A DNA stretch of 64,000 nucleotides from Promethearchaeota archaeon. Its GTDB lineage: Archaea > Asgardarchaeota > Lokiarchaeia > Sigyniarchaeales > SOKP01. Below the pieces are notes generated by a model. It was not told where the DNA came from. It saw only the letters and a program-made list of their open reading frames with translations, and did not search any database. Location of the stretch: assembly GCA_030603385.1 (NCBI GenBank), contig JAUVXW010000005.1, forward strand, positions 1 to 64,000. Direction: 5' to 3'. A program made the translations under genes and the position numbers. The stretch's first letter is position 1, and the number at the start of each line of letters is the position of its first letter. Shown one piece after another: positions 45,088 to 54,705 of the stretch.

Positions 45088-46818
45088 ATGACTCAAGAAA
45101 TTACTGAAAAAAGTCCATATTCAGAAAAATTATGGTTGAAATCATATGATAAACATGTTAAGCCTGAAATCCCGTTAGAAGCGTATTCTCTAGCAGAAAT
45201 GATGAGAAGGACGGTTAAAAAGTATTCAGATAGTCTTTGTTATGACTTTCAAGGCTCACGTGCGACATTTCAAGAAGCAGAAAAGTATATTATTAGTTTT
45301 GCTAACTTCCTTTTTAAAAATGGAGTAAAAAAGGGAGATCGCGTTGTAATAAATTTACCTAATATACCTCAATTTATTATCTCATTATTTGGAACTTTTT
45401 ATGCTGGATGTGCTGCTTCAGGAATGAACTTTCTTCTACAACCAAATGAAATATTTTACCAATTAAAAGATTGTGGAGCAGTAGTAATTATTACTCTTGA
45501 TTCTTTTTATGAAGAAAAGGTTAGAAAAGCTATTACAACGGGAGAAACTGATGTAAAAATTGTTATTACGACGAATGTAACAGATGTCTTAGATATAGAA
45601 CCAAGCATGAAAGAACAATTAATTAAAATTGGGAAAGTTCCTTCAGGGAAAGTTGAACCAATAGAGAATATCAAATTTTCAACTTTTAATGAGATTTTAG
45701 AAAAATACACCGGTGATAAATCTCCAGACGTGAAAATTGAACCTGATGATGTTTTATTACTTCAATATACTGGTGGAACGACAGGTCCTCCTAAAGGTGC
45801 TATTTTAACTCACAGAAATTTAATATCTATTATTCAAATTGTTAATCATTGGTTTGAACCTGCTCTTAATCCAGGAAATGACGTTTATATCTCCGGTTTT
45901 CCCTTCTTTCATTTAGCAGGATTACAATTTTGCTTGCAAACAGTAAGTCAAGGGTGCATGCAAATTCTGGTTCCAGATCCTAGAGATACAAACTATATGG
46001 CAGGGAAAATGAAAGAATATGAAGGGAATATCTCGTTACTCTATAATGTTCCAACGCTTTATATGATGCTTGTTAAGAACCGAAGATTCAAAAAATTAGA
46101 CCTGAATTCAGTTAAAGGCTATATATCCGGAGCTGCACCCTTTCCAACAGAAAATATAAATGAATTTGAAAATGTAGTTGGAAAAGAAAAAGTAGTCGAA
46201 GCTTATGGGATGACTGAAGCATCTCCAGGAGTTACGATGAATCCATATTTAGGAAAGAAGAAAATTGGAACTGTTGGTGTTCCCTTTCCGAATACAGAAG
46301 TGAAATTAGTGGATGTGTCTGATAGAACTCGTGAAGTTCCCTTAGGAGAACCTGGGGAGATAGCAATAAGAGGCCCTCAAATTTTTAAAGGATATTGGAA
46401 TAAACCTCAAGAAACGGAGAATGCTTTAGTAGAGGGATGGTTCTATAGTGGAGATGTTGGGGTGATGGATGAGGATGGCTATATTACTATTGTCGATAGG
46501 ACAAAGGATATGATTATCGTTTCGGGATATAAAGTCTTTAGCGTAGAGGTTGACGATAAAATGAATAATCATCCAGCAATCGAGCTATGTTCATCTGTAG
46601 GGCTTCCAGATCCAGATAGACCCGGTTCTGAAATAGTTAAATTATATATATTATTGAAAGAGGGATTTGAAGCTTCTGAAGAGATAAAAGCAGATATATT
46701 TAAATACGCTCAAGAAAATTTAGCTAAATATAAAGTGCCAAAAATCATCGAAATACTAAAAGAATTACCACTAACTACAATAGGTAAAGTAGATAAAAAA
46801 GTACTAAGAAAAATGTAG
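45088..46818 (+). CDS. AMP-forming acyl-CoA synthetase (second copy)
   Basis: Adenylate-forming acyl-CoA ligase of 576 residues. Motifs: YTGGTTGPPKGA near residue 228, EAYGMTEASPGV near 370, GWFYSGDVGVMDEDGY near 450, DRTKDMIIVSGYKV, and the C-terminal TTIGKVDKK lysine. It has an N-terminal extension of about 50 residues and a long linker before the P-loop (about 170-225). Only moderately like the copy at 8327, so probably a different substrate. Acid unknown. Together with the ACD alpha gene at 40210 it suggests organic-acid activation in this region. Confidence 0.93.
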   Translation: MTQEITEKSPYSEKLWLKSYDKHVKPEIPLEAYSLAEMMRRTVKKYSDSLCYDFQGSRATFQEAEKYIISFANFLFKNGVKKGDRVVINLPNIPQFIISLFGTFYAGCAASGMNFLLQPNEIFYQLKDCGAVVIITLDSFYEEKVRKAITTGETDVKIVITTNVTDVLDIEPSMKEQLIKIGKVPSGKVEPIENIKFSTFNEILEKYTGDKSPDVKIEPDDVLLLQYTGGTTGPPKGAILTHRNLISIIQIVNHWFEPALNPGNDVYISGFPFFHLAGLQFCLQTVSQGCMQILVPDPRDTNYMAGKMKEYEGNISLLYNVPTLYMMLVKNRRFKKLDLNSVKGYISGAAPFPTENINEFENVVGKEKVVEAYGMTEASPGVTMNPYLGKKKIGTVGVPFPNTEVKLVDVSDRTREVPLGEPGEIAIRGPQIFKGYWNKPQETENALVEGWFYSGDVGVMDEDGYITIVDRTKDMIIVSGYKVFSVEVDDKMNNHPAIELCSSVGLPDPDRPGSEIVKLYILLKEGFEASEEIKADIFKYAQENLAKYKVPKIIEILKELPLTTIGKVDKKVLRKM

Positions 46819-46854
46819 CTTAATCTTTATTATATTTTCTTTTTTACATAATTC

Positions 46855-47433
46855 TTAAATCTTTCTGAAGTTCTTTCTATAAAGATTATAATACAGGTAG
46901 AGTGCAATTAAGTAGTGAATTAAAATACAGACAATAAATCCTAACGTGTAGAATAGATAACCAAGATATAACCCTAATAATAATGTGTAGCTAAGATTTA
47001 TTAGCAGAATTGCTTGGCTTTTATAAGAAAACCATGTATGAATATGGTAAAGTGAGAATGCTATACTTGATATTAAAATGCTTAAGATTATCTTTAACTG
47101 TAATGTTGTAGCTAGAAAACTTATTAAGTAATACCTAAAAATTAATTCCTCCATTATCATAGTAACTGGAAAGAAGATCCATAAAACAATTCTATTGTTA
47201 TTTATGAAAGCATTGATAACATCATGCCTTCTCATTATTTCAATATCATAATTATTAAAGCCAAAAAAATTAATAATCTTACCGATGAATAGAAGCAGAG
47301 AAAAGCCCAGAATTAATAATAGAATTGTATATAAATCAGCATCTCTAACTATAAAGTTTTCGGTGTAAACACCAAATAATATTGGAATTATTAAAACAAC
47401 GGATATAATACTAATAACTGTAGACTTTTTCAT
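46855..47433 (-). CDS. CPBP-family intramembrane protease
   Basis: Short (192 residues) CPBP/Abi protease with five or six membrane segments. EELIFRYYL is near residue 91, a catalytic His in SLYHIH near 128, and a further His in ILIHYL near 173. It lacks the N-terminal zinc ribbon of the paralogue at 3996. Substrate unknown. It lies 30 bp downstream of the small Lrp-like gene on the same strand. Confidence 0.83.
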   Translation of the reverse strand: MKKSTVISIISVVLIIPILFGVYTENFIVRDADLYTILLLILGFSLLLFIGKIINFFGFNNYDIEIMRRHDVINAFINNNRIVLWIFFPVTMIMEELIFRYYLISFLATTLQLKIILSILISSIAFSLYHIHTWFSYKSQAILLINLSYTLLLGLYLGYLFYTLGFIVCILIHYLIALYLYYNLYRKNFRKI

Positions 47434-47463
47434 ATAACTGACATTACAATATTATAAACAAGT

Positions 47464-47748
47464 TTATTCAACAAAATCTTTTTTTGATCCCATCAATGTG
47501 GTTGTTTCTTCAATCCACATCGATAACTCTTTATCAACTCTACAAAAAGTTACTATTTTATCTATATCTTTAAGTTTAGAAAAAGAACACTCAATAATAA
47601 CATCCCATCCTCCGTAAATTGGAGTTACATATGTTATTTTCCAATCTTCATCAGATTCTGTGGATTTTAAGTCTGTAAGTTTTCTAACAACGTCCCATTC
47701 AGTTCCAATTACTCTCAGTCTTATTAAAATATATCCCCTATAATACAT
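47464..47748 (-). CDS. Stand-alone Lrp/AsnC ligand-binding domain
   Basis: 94-residue RAM/ALBD-type domain (beta-alpha-beta-beta-alpha-beta). Readable strands are YILIRLRVIGTEW, WKITYVTPIYGGWDVIIECS and the C-terminal IEETTTLMG typical of Lrp/AsnC C-domains. There is no helix-turn-helix, so it cannot bind DNA alone and may regulate a partner or bind amino acids. It precedes the CPBP gene in the same transcription unit. Confidence 0.82.
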   Translation of the reverse strand: MYYRGYILIRLRVIGTEWDVVRKLTDLKSTESDEDWKITYVTPIYGGWDVIIECSFSKLKDIDKIVTFCRVDKELSMWIEETTTLMGSKKDFVE

Positions 47749-47875
47749 CGCTAACTTCTATCTTTCTAATTTTCAATCCTATAAATTTCTAACGATTCTT
47801 TAAAATTCATTAATTTTAAGTAGTTTATCTATTCTATTATATTATTTTATAATTACTAATTATGGTATTAAAACG

Positions 47876-49402
47876 ATGTTAGATGTATATCAAAAATTAG
47901 AAAAAATTGTGTTAAAACAATTTATTTCTAATGATCTTTATGTACGCCACGCTTATTCCCGAAATGTAGACGTCGCATTACAGGGAGTTCCTGATATTGT
48001 AATACGACCAAGAGATGCAAAGGAAATCTCAGAAATTCTTAAGATTGCCAATACAGAAAATATTGCCGTAATTCCACGAGGTGCTGGAATTTGCGAGTTT
48101 GGAGGAAGCAAGCCCATTGGAGATAACGGGATTGTGCTGGATTTGAAAAGAATGAACAATATCTTAAGTTTGGATGAAGAAAACCTAATTGTTACTGTCG
48201 AAGCAGGGATTTCTTGGGCTAAACTAAATGAGTATCTTTGTCATTATGGCTTATATACTGGATGTATGGGGCCTGGATCTGGAATGTCTGCATCAATTGG
48301 AGGTGGTATCTCCCATCACTCGGTAGGAGGAGGTGGGTGTGCTAAATATGGCGCATGTACAAATCAATTAGTCTCTTTAGAAGTCGTTTTACCTACTGGA
48401 GATATTATTGAAACAGGATCTCAGGCTAATCGCTACTCAAAACAGCCATTTAATAGGTTTGGTAATGGACCTGATTTAGCTGGGCTTTTTTGTGGTGATA
48501 ACGGAATCTTTGGTGTAAAAACAAAAGTATCACTACAGATTTTTCCAAGACCAGAATTTGCTGCTTATAAGACATTTCAACTACCACGGAAGGAACGAGA
48601 AGTTTCAGCTAAAATAATGTCAGAAGTAAGGCGAAAAGGAATCGATGTATATGATTTAATGTATATTATGGATCTACTGGTAAGAGTGGGGACTCAAGAA
48701 GGCTACATGCCAATGTGGGAACATTTGAAGAAAAAAAGAGGTGTTATTTTTTATACTGTTGAAGCTAATTCGGAAGTAGAATTGAATGAGAAAGTTAAGC
48801 AATTAGATGAAATTATGTTGAATAATAAAACCGAATTGTTAGGAGCTGAAATTTCTGATGGAAATATTGCTAAATGGCATTATGTAGAGCAAGGGCATTG
48901 GCAGTTTTATCATAATTTATGGGGGATGTATCCTTCAATGCAAGCTCTAACAGCAGAATGCTTTGCTCCGATCCATAGATATCCTTCAATATTAAATGAT
49001 ATTGACCAATGGGATATGGAACACGCAGAAGATATGCAGAAAATATCAGAGATTACTAAAATTCGCCCAATAGCTGGAAGTGGTCCTATCTTATTAATTG
49101 ATGGAAATAATGTTGAGATTACATGTGGATTTACCAGTTTTTGGGCATTTTATAACGGAAAAGTTCATAAAACTATTGAAGAAACTAATATTAAACTATG
49201 GAAGTCATTACTAGAAAGAGTTACAAAACAAGGAGTCCAATGGTATATGATGGGAGACTTTATGTCCCGTTTAATGGTAGATATTAATGCTTACTCTGAG
49301 GAATATTATAATTTAATGAAACCCATTAAAGAAATTATAGATCCAAAAATGATATTGAGTCGAGGGAAATTCAATTTTTGGGGGGATGGTAAACGTGTCT
49401 AA
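47876..49402 (+). CDS. FAD-linked oxidase, GlcD type
   Basis: Flavoprotein of the glycolate/lactate oxidase family, 508 residues. FAD-binding PCMH domain: IPRGAGICEFGGSKPIG near residue 62, GMSASIGGGISHHSVGGGG near 139, and GLFCGDNGIFGVKTKVSL near 203. A C-terminal cap domain binds the substrate. It overlaps the downstream Fe-S gene by 17 bp, so translation is coupled. Related to, but not the same subtype as, the VAO-like protein at 37802. Confidence 0.9.
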   Translation: MLDVYQKLEKIVLKQFISNDLYVRHAYSRNVDVALQGVPDIVIRPRDAKEISEILKIANTENIAVIPRGAGICEFGGSKPIGDNGIVLDLKRMNNILSLDEENLIVTVEAGISWAKLNEYLCHYGLYTGCMGPGSGMSASIGGGISHHSVGGGGCAKYGACTNQLVSLEVVLPTGDIIETGSQANRYSKQPFNRFGNGPDLAGLFCGDNGIFGVKTKVSLQIFPRPEFAAYKTFQLPRKEREVSAKIMSEVRRKGIDVYDLMYIMDLLVRVGTQEGYMPMWEHLKKKRGVIFYTVEANSEVELNEKVKQLDEIMLNNKTELLGAEISDGNIAKWHYVEQGHWQFYHNLWGMYPSMQALTAECFAPIHRYPSILNDIDQWDMEHAEDMQKISEITKIRPIAGSGPILLIDGNNVEITCGFTSFWAFYNGKVHKTIEETNIKLWKSLLERVTKQGVQWYMMGDFMSRLMVDINAYSEEYYNLMKPIKEIIDPKMILSRGKFNFWGDGKRV

Positions 49403-50630
49403 ATTAGAAAATTTGAAAAAGGAATGGAAGGCAATATTTTCCTGCATGAATTGCGGTGATTGCGGATATGCAATTAGATCCGTAGTTGGAAGGTATTTAA
49501 CTTGTCCAGTGAAAGAAGCAAAGGGAGAAGAAGGGTTTGAAATTGACTTCTCTAGGGGACGAATGAATGTTCTTAAAAGTCTTTTAGAAGAAAAGATTCC
49601 TTTAAGTAAAATACTCGCGGATTGGGTATATCAATGCTCAGAATGTGGGAATTGTACTGAAGTCTGCCATATGTCGCATAATGAAAATCTTATTTTGCCA
49701 ACATGCAATTGGATTGACCATGTTAAAGTATGGGATGCCTTAAGAAAAGACTTAGTGAAAGCGGGATTTGCCCCACTTGATAGGCACAGAGATTTGATTA
49801 ATTATATGAACGATGACTCTATGAAAAATCCTTACGGTGAGAATATGGTAAAAAAGTTCGCATGGGCTTCAGAATTTCCAAACATAAAAGAGAAAGGGGA
49901 ATTAGTCTTCTTTGCCGGGTGTACTATGCCTTTAAGACAACAAGAAACATTGAAAAATATGATGAAAATTCTTATTGCTGCAGGAATGGAAATTGCCTTA
50001 TCGAAAGAAGAATGGTGTTGTGGTTCAATTGGGATCCGTATAGGCGAATATGAATCGGTAGAAGAACTCATGAGGCACAATATTGACATATTTAAGAATA
50101 TGGGAGCTAAAACAGTATTTACAGCATGTGCTGGCTGCTATAGAACTTTAAAAAAAGATTATCCTGAAATGCTTGGAGAAAAATTACCATTTGAAGTTAA
50201 ACATATTACAGAGGTTTTAGTTGAACTACTTAATAATGATCAAGTTCCATTTAAACCTGAAGTGGGGGAGAAATTAAGAGTTTCATATCATGATCCTTGC
50301 CATTTAGGACGACACATGGATTTATACGAAATACCGAGAGAAGTGGTTACTAAAATCCCTGGTGTTGAATTAATTGAAATGAAAAGAAATCGGAAACATG
50401 CTTGGTGCTGTGGAGCAGGAGGAGGGGTTAAAAGTCAATTTCCGGATTTGGCAATAGATATATCAAAGGAAAGAATTGGAGAAGCTTTAGAATCTGGAGC
50501 AGAGATATTAACAACTAGTTGTCCTTTTTGTATAGGAAATTTGCAGGATGCATATAATGAAATGGGTCAAGAAGTTAAGGAAAAAATATTATTAGTAGAT
50601 ATTATTGATTTAATCGCTTCTAAAATATAA
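49386..50630 (+). CDS. HdrD/GlpC-like iron-sulfur subunit (second module)
   Basis: 414 residues. Two N-terminal Cys clusters (CMNCGDCGYA near 19 and CSECGNCTEVC near 85) bind Fe-S clusters. Two CCG domains follow: EWCCGSIG with CAGCYRT (near 207-250) and WCCGAGGG with CPFC (near 340-383). It passes electrons from the overlapping FAD subunit. The ATG at 49386 lies inside the FAD gene; a GTG at 49395 is an alternative start. The natural acceptor is unknown. Confidence 0.9.
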   Translation: MVNVSKLENLKKEWKAIFSCMNCGDCGYAIRSVVGRYLTCPVKEAKGEEGFEIDFSRGRMNVLKSLLEEKIPLSKILADWVYQCSECGNCTEVCHMSHNENLILPTCNWIDHVKVWDALRKDLVKAGFAPLDRHRDLINYMNDDSMKNPYGENMVKKFAWASEFPNIKEKGELVFFAGCTMPLRQQETLKNMMKILIAAGMEIALSKEEWCCGSIGIRIGEYESVEELMRHNIDIFKNMGAKTVFTACAGCYRTLKKDYPEMLGEKLPFEVKHITEVLVELLNNDQVPFKPEVGEKLRVSYHDPCHLGRHMDLYEIPREVVTKIPGVELIEMKRNRKHAWCCGAGGGVKSQFPDLAIDISKERIGEALESGAEILTTSCPFCIGNLQDAYNEMGQEVKEKILLVDIIDLIASKI

Positions 50631-50772
50631 ATTAATATAATAATTATCTGAAAATAAGGCTTTTTCCTTTTTATATAATCAAATTTAAATATTTTTTCTT
50701 TTATTTGATATTAAAAAAACTCCTTATATTTATTTGAGAAAATAAATTTTACGATTAGTTTGAGGTTATAAA

Positions 50773-51681
50773 ATGGCTACTATGAAGGTGTGTTTTATTG
50801 GAAAGCCCTCGATGGGGAAATCTACCATTAAAAAGGTTATCTTTGAAGGAGAGGATCCGAGTGAATTAGTTCTTAGCCCTCTTGAAGCAACAATTGGAAT
50901 TAAGTATTCTATACATGAATTTATGGATTCAAAAGTTAGTTTAATTGACGCTCCTGGTCAATCACTACCGATCATATTAGAGGATGAACAAAAACAGATA
51001 CTAACGTTTGGCGACACAAGCGCAATCATATATATATTCGATTATCCAACATGGATATCGGATTCTCAAGACATCATTGACGATGTTAGAAAAATCTATG
51101 AAATCAATAAAAAACATGATTTTGGCGCGAAAATTATATTATTTCTACATAAAATTGATCTTATAATTAAGAAAAAGATCGGTACTCTACTCTCCTTTAT
51201 AAGGCGGCAGATAATCAAACAATTAAATCTTCCAGAAGAAATTCCGGTTTATTTTACCAGTTTACATCCAAACTTAATATATACTACTTACAATGCAATT
51301 TCGAATACAATTAGTGATTTCTCTGAAAACACCTCATCTTTAAAGGAAAGTATCAAGAATCTTTTAAAAAATTCATCAAAAACAAGCTGTTTTGTAACTA
51401 ATCGAGACGATTACCTTGTAATTCAAGAAATATCAAATGATTTTGATGCTAACATTTTGTATTATTTATATGAGGAAGTTTATAATATTAGCAAGTCTCC
51501 TGAAATAATTTCAACAAAAAGCAATGTAGTAAGCTTGGGTCCGAAATTGTTTAATAGGGTAATAGGTAGTATAATTAACCATAATTCTAATTTTAAAAAT
51601 ATTGTACTATTTTCTGAAACTTTAGAGAAAGAGGATATGATAAAGATATTAGATGAATTAAAGAAGGATTTAAATCAATAA
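50773..51681 (+). CDS. Rag/Gtr1-like GTPase
   Basis: Ras-superfamily GTPase of the Rag (RagA/Gtr1) type. G1 GKPSMGKST at residues 10-18, G3 DAPGQ at 59-63 and G4 HKID near 126. The G4 His, rather than Asn or Thr, is a hallmark of RagA/Gtr1. The last 100 or so residues form a roadblock-like C-terminal domain, as in eukaryotic Rags, which dimerise through it. Eukaryotic Rags signal amino-acid status at lysosomes; the archaeal role is unknown. The longin-GTPase gene follows after 37 bp, so the two are likely co-transcribed. Confidence 0.85.
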   Translation: MATMKVCFIGKPSMGKSTIKKVIFEGEDPSELVLSPLEATIGIKYSIHEFMDSKVSLIDAPGQSLPIILEDEQKQILTFGDTSAIIYIFDYPTWISDSQDIIDDVRKIYEINKKHDFGAKIILFLHKIDLIIKKKIGTLLSFIRRQIIKQLNLPEEIPVYFTSLHPNLIYTTYNAISNTISDFSENTSSLKESIKNLLKNSSKTSCFVTNRDDYLVIQEISNDFDANILYYLYEEVYNISKSPEIISTKSNVVSLGPKLFNRVIGSIINHNSNFKNIVLFSETLEKEDMIKILDELKKDLNQ

Positions 51682-51718
51682 TTTTAAACGTACATAATAG
51701 AATAACAAGATTCATAAC

Positions 51719-52768
51719 ATGCTACGCGAAATATTTATAATTTTAAATGATAAATTGATCTATCAGAGGAGTTATGCCAAAGGATTAGATACTTCTCTTT
51801 TTACAAATGTATATCAAAAAGTTAAAAAAGTAGCATTTTCTAAGTTTGGAAGCGAAACTGGAATATATGAATTTTTTGAGTATAAACTCTCATATATAGT
51901 CAATGAGAATTCTGATTTAGTTTTACTTTTTGTATCTGGATTAGGCGATGATTTTAAAGATATTGAACCCCAACTGAAAAAATTCAAAAAAGAATTCTTA
52001 GAATATTATGGTGATAGTCTCAAAAAAGATGATTTCGAAATAATAAATGAAGTTTTAGATCCAATAGTTGACAATATCCATAGAAACCTTAAACCTAAAA
52101 TTTCAATTGTTGGGTTTTCTGGAGTTGGGAAAACAACTACTACTAGATTAATAAAATCAGAGGAAATCCCAATGCAACACATTCCTACAATAACAGGTGA
52201 GGTGGCAACCATCAAGATTGGCAAACTAAACTTCTACCTTTGGGATTTCGCTGGCCAAAATCAATTCGATTTTCTATGGGAAAAGTTCATAAGAGGGAGC
52301 GATGCAGTGCTCCTAATGACCGATTCGACACTGGAGAACTTAGAAAAAAGCCGATTCTTTATTGAACTAGTTAATAAGGCGGTGCCTTATGCTCGATTTG
52401 CGGTAATTGCGAATAAACAGGATTTGCCCGAAGCGAAGGAAGTCGAGGACATAGAAAGATTAATGGGCAATAAGACATATGGATTTGTAGCAATAGATAC
52501 TAATAATCGTCCAAAAATGATACGTATAATAGCAGATTTATTAGATATGGATAGAAAAGTATCACCATTATTAAAACCCTTACTTGAGAGAGATAACCTG
52601 ATGGATGAAGCACAGAAGGCTTTGGAAGATGGAGAATTTGGAGAAGCTGCTGCACTTTTTGAAAATATCAGCAATTTGTGTCTCGAATTAGGAGATGACT
52701 CCCTTGCTATTGATTTTCAAAACAAAAGTGAGAAAATAAGTAGTATGTTAAAATCACTTACTAGTTAG
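51719..52768 (+). CDS. Longin-domain and Arf/Ras-like GTPase fusion
   Basis: 349 residues in two domains. Residues 1-110 resemble a longin/adaptin-sigma domain (REIFIILNDKLIYQRSYA, then alpha/beta pattern ending LKKFKKEFLEYYGD). Residues 127-270 are a small GTPase: GFSGVGKTTTTR (G1) near 133, Thr in IPTITGE (G2), WDFAGQ (G3) near 176, NKQD (G4) near 225. A C-terminal helical repeat region (about 290-345, DGEFGEAAALFENIS) follows. Eukaryotic longin domains regulate vesicle traffic as separate GTPase-binding modules, so the fusion may be self-regulated. Adjacent to the Rag-like gene. Confidence 0.85.
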   Translation: MLREIFIILNDKLIYQRSYAKGLDTSLFTNVYQKVKKVAFSKFGSETGIYEFFEYKLSYIVNENSDLVLLFVSGLGDDFKDIEPQLKKFKKEFLEYYGDSLKKDDFEIINEVLDPIVDNIHRNLKPKISIVGFSGVGKTTTTRLIKSEEIPMQHIPTITGEVATIKIGKLNFYLWDFAGQNQFDFLWEKFIRGSDAVLLMTDSTLENLEKSRFFIELVNKAVPYARFAVIANKQDLPEAKEVEDIERLMGNKTYGFVAIDTNNRPKMIRIIADLLDMDRKVSPLLKPLLERDNLMDEAQKALEDGEFGEAAALFENISNLCLELGDDSLAIDFQNKSEKISSMLKSLTS

Positions 52769-52804
52769 TAAAACTCAATTTCATTATTGTCTAATTTTCT
52801 AATA

Positions 52805-54472
52805 CTAATTCTTCCAGGTTCTTGTTAAATTTTGTAAAAATACTAAGACTTCTTTATCTCCAAGTGGAATTATATTTGATTGAAAGATTATTTGATTATT
52901 GTCTATTGGTACAATGAATTTCATTTCTTTAGGTTCATTGTCATTTAGAGCTTGTTCTATTTTTTCTTGAGCCTCTTCTGCAGTTTCGAGCGGTAGAAGC
53001 TTATTTATAGGTTTTCCTATAAAGTTTTTTGTAGTAAACATTTGTTCCATTATTGCTTCAATTTTTTTATCTAATTTAATATCTAACAATATACCATTCT
53101 TTGATATTCTGAAAATCGAGAATGGAATATGTTCAAAGAGAATGTTATTCTGTATTTCACTTTGTCGTAGCTCCTCTTTATTTTGCATCCTTTCTATTGC
53201 AGTGCCTAATTCTAACCCAATTGTAATTATTAATTCCATCTCTTCAGGTAATAGCGATCTAGTATCTTTAAAGACCATGTTTAATGAACCAATAATTTCA
53301 AGCTTTGAAAATAAAGGAATTATTGCAGTAGAATTAACTTCTATTCCATCAAAAAATCTTTTAATAACTTCTGGAAAATTATCATTAATAAGTGCTACAC
53401 CTTTAGTAAACACAATATCATAAGGATCTTTGTTAATATCCAATTCACTATGCTGTAGGACAAAATAAGACGGAAAACCTTTATGTACTTTAATTCTTGC
53501 CACATTTTGAGATTTTTCTATTAAATAAATGCTACATCCCTTAAGATCAAATAAATCAATAAAACTATCTCGTATCTTCGCTAACAATTCAGATAAATTA
53601 TTCGCTTGATTAGCTATACTTATGATTCTATTCAAGATATCAGTCTTTTTAACTTGCTCCTTAAGTTTATCTTCAATCAAATGTATATCAGTTATATCAT
53701 GAAATAGATATTGAATAAAATATTGATCTGCCAGTTGTATTTCGTTTACACTAACTTCTAAATACATTTGTGTACCTGTAGATTTTTTTATTCTAGAAAT
53801 AATTGGAGGTGGTTGATCAATTAAATGTTTTACCATATTTCGATCAACTAAACCTTCATCAAACAATTCAAACTCTAATGCCTCAATGCCAATAATGTCA
53901 TCTCTTGTTTTTTCGACTAATTTTTCTCCTTCTAAATTAACATCAACTATTACTCCTGATTCCCGATTCATTATGAAAATAGCATCCCTCGCTGCTTTAA
54001 ATAGAGCCTGATATCGGTGTTCAGCCATTACTAAAGTCTTAATTGCGGGTTTAATTGATTCAAAATAAGAAAAAAAGAAGTTTTTAATTTCATGTAATTT
54101 GTTAGGATCAGCTTTAAAATCTTTGGGTTCATGATCGAAAGCCCTATATGCATCATCAAGTTTTATGATATATTGAGCACATCCGGCTAGAAGTTCATTG
54201 GCAAGCATTAAAGTTAAATTTGTACTTGATTCAGTAACTAGCGACAGTAGAAAACTCTCGTATCCACCTCTAGCAAATGGACTGAGTAGTTTGAAAAACA
54301 AATTTGCTGTTTTTAATTTTCCAAATATATGAATAAATACACCTTTAGTTGGAAGCTCCATTAGTGAAGGAATCTTACTCACAATTTCATCCTCTAATGA
54401 TTGAGGTGCTTTTAAAACTATCTTGGGTCCGTATAGAGGATCGAAACGACTTAAAATTAATGCAACTTCCAA
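52805..54472 (-). CDS. Longin-like domain fused to PAS-GAF-PAS sensors
   Basis: 555 residues, no membrane segment. Residues 1-115 carry a longin-like domain with the DPLYGPKIV signature. A PAS domain spans about 155-265 (ARDAIFIMNRESGVIVDVN), a GAF domain about 300-430 (LFDLKGCSIYLIEKSQNVARI), and a second PAS-like domain about 445-550. There is no histidine-kinase, GGDEF or DNA-binding output. It is convergent with the longin-GTPase gene (36 bp between stops), which suggests it may sense a signal and act on GTPases. Partner inferred from position. Confidence 0.8.
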   Translation of the reverse strand: MEVALILSRFDPLYGPKIVLKAPQSLEDEIVSKIPSLMELPTKGVFIHIFGKLKTANLFFKLLSPFARGGYESFLLSLVTESSTNLTLMLANELLAGCAQYIIKLDDAYRAFDHEPKDFKADPNKLHEIKNFFFSYFESIKPAIKTLVMAEHRYQALFKAARDAIFIMNRESGVIVDVNLEGEKLVEKTRDDIIGIEALEFELFDEGLVDRNMVKHLIDQPPPIISRIKKSTGTQMYLEVSVNEIQLADQYFIQYLFHDITDIHLIEDKLKEQVKKTDILNRIISIANQANNLSELLAKIRDSFIDLFDLKGCSIYLIEKSQNVARIKVHKGFPSYFVLQHSELDINKDPYDIVFTKGVALINDNFPEVIKRFFDGIEVNSTAIIPLFSKLEIIGSLNMVFKDTRSLLPEEMELIITIGLELGTAIERMQNKEELRQSEIQNNILFEHIPFSIFRISKNGILLDIKLDKKIEAIMEQMFTTKNFIGKPINKLLPLETAEEAQEKIEQALNDNEPKEMKFIVPIDNNQIIFQSNIIPLGDKEVLVFLQNLTRTWKN

Positions 54473-54705
54473 GATCTTTCACAGTTTTTAAGTTAATATT
54501 CTCGAATTCTAAGTAAAAATTGAATTATTTAAATTTATTTTTAAGCAATTATTTTTAAATTATTTTACTATTGAATATAGAACTATTATCTTAATGGCTA
54601 ATTGGGTTTTAACTTTAATCTTTAATTGCACTCTTCTTATGTAATAAGATCATTCCTTAATTATTTAAAGCAAATCTTATAAAACGATCTTTTTTTTACC
54701 TTATT

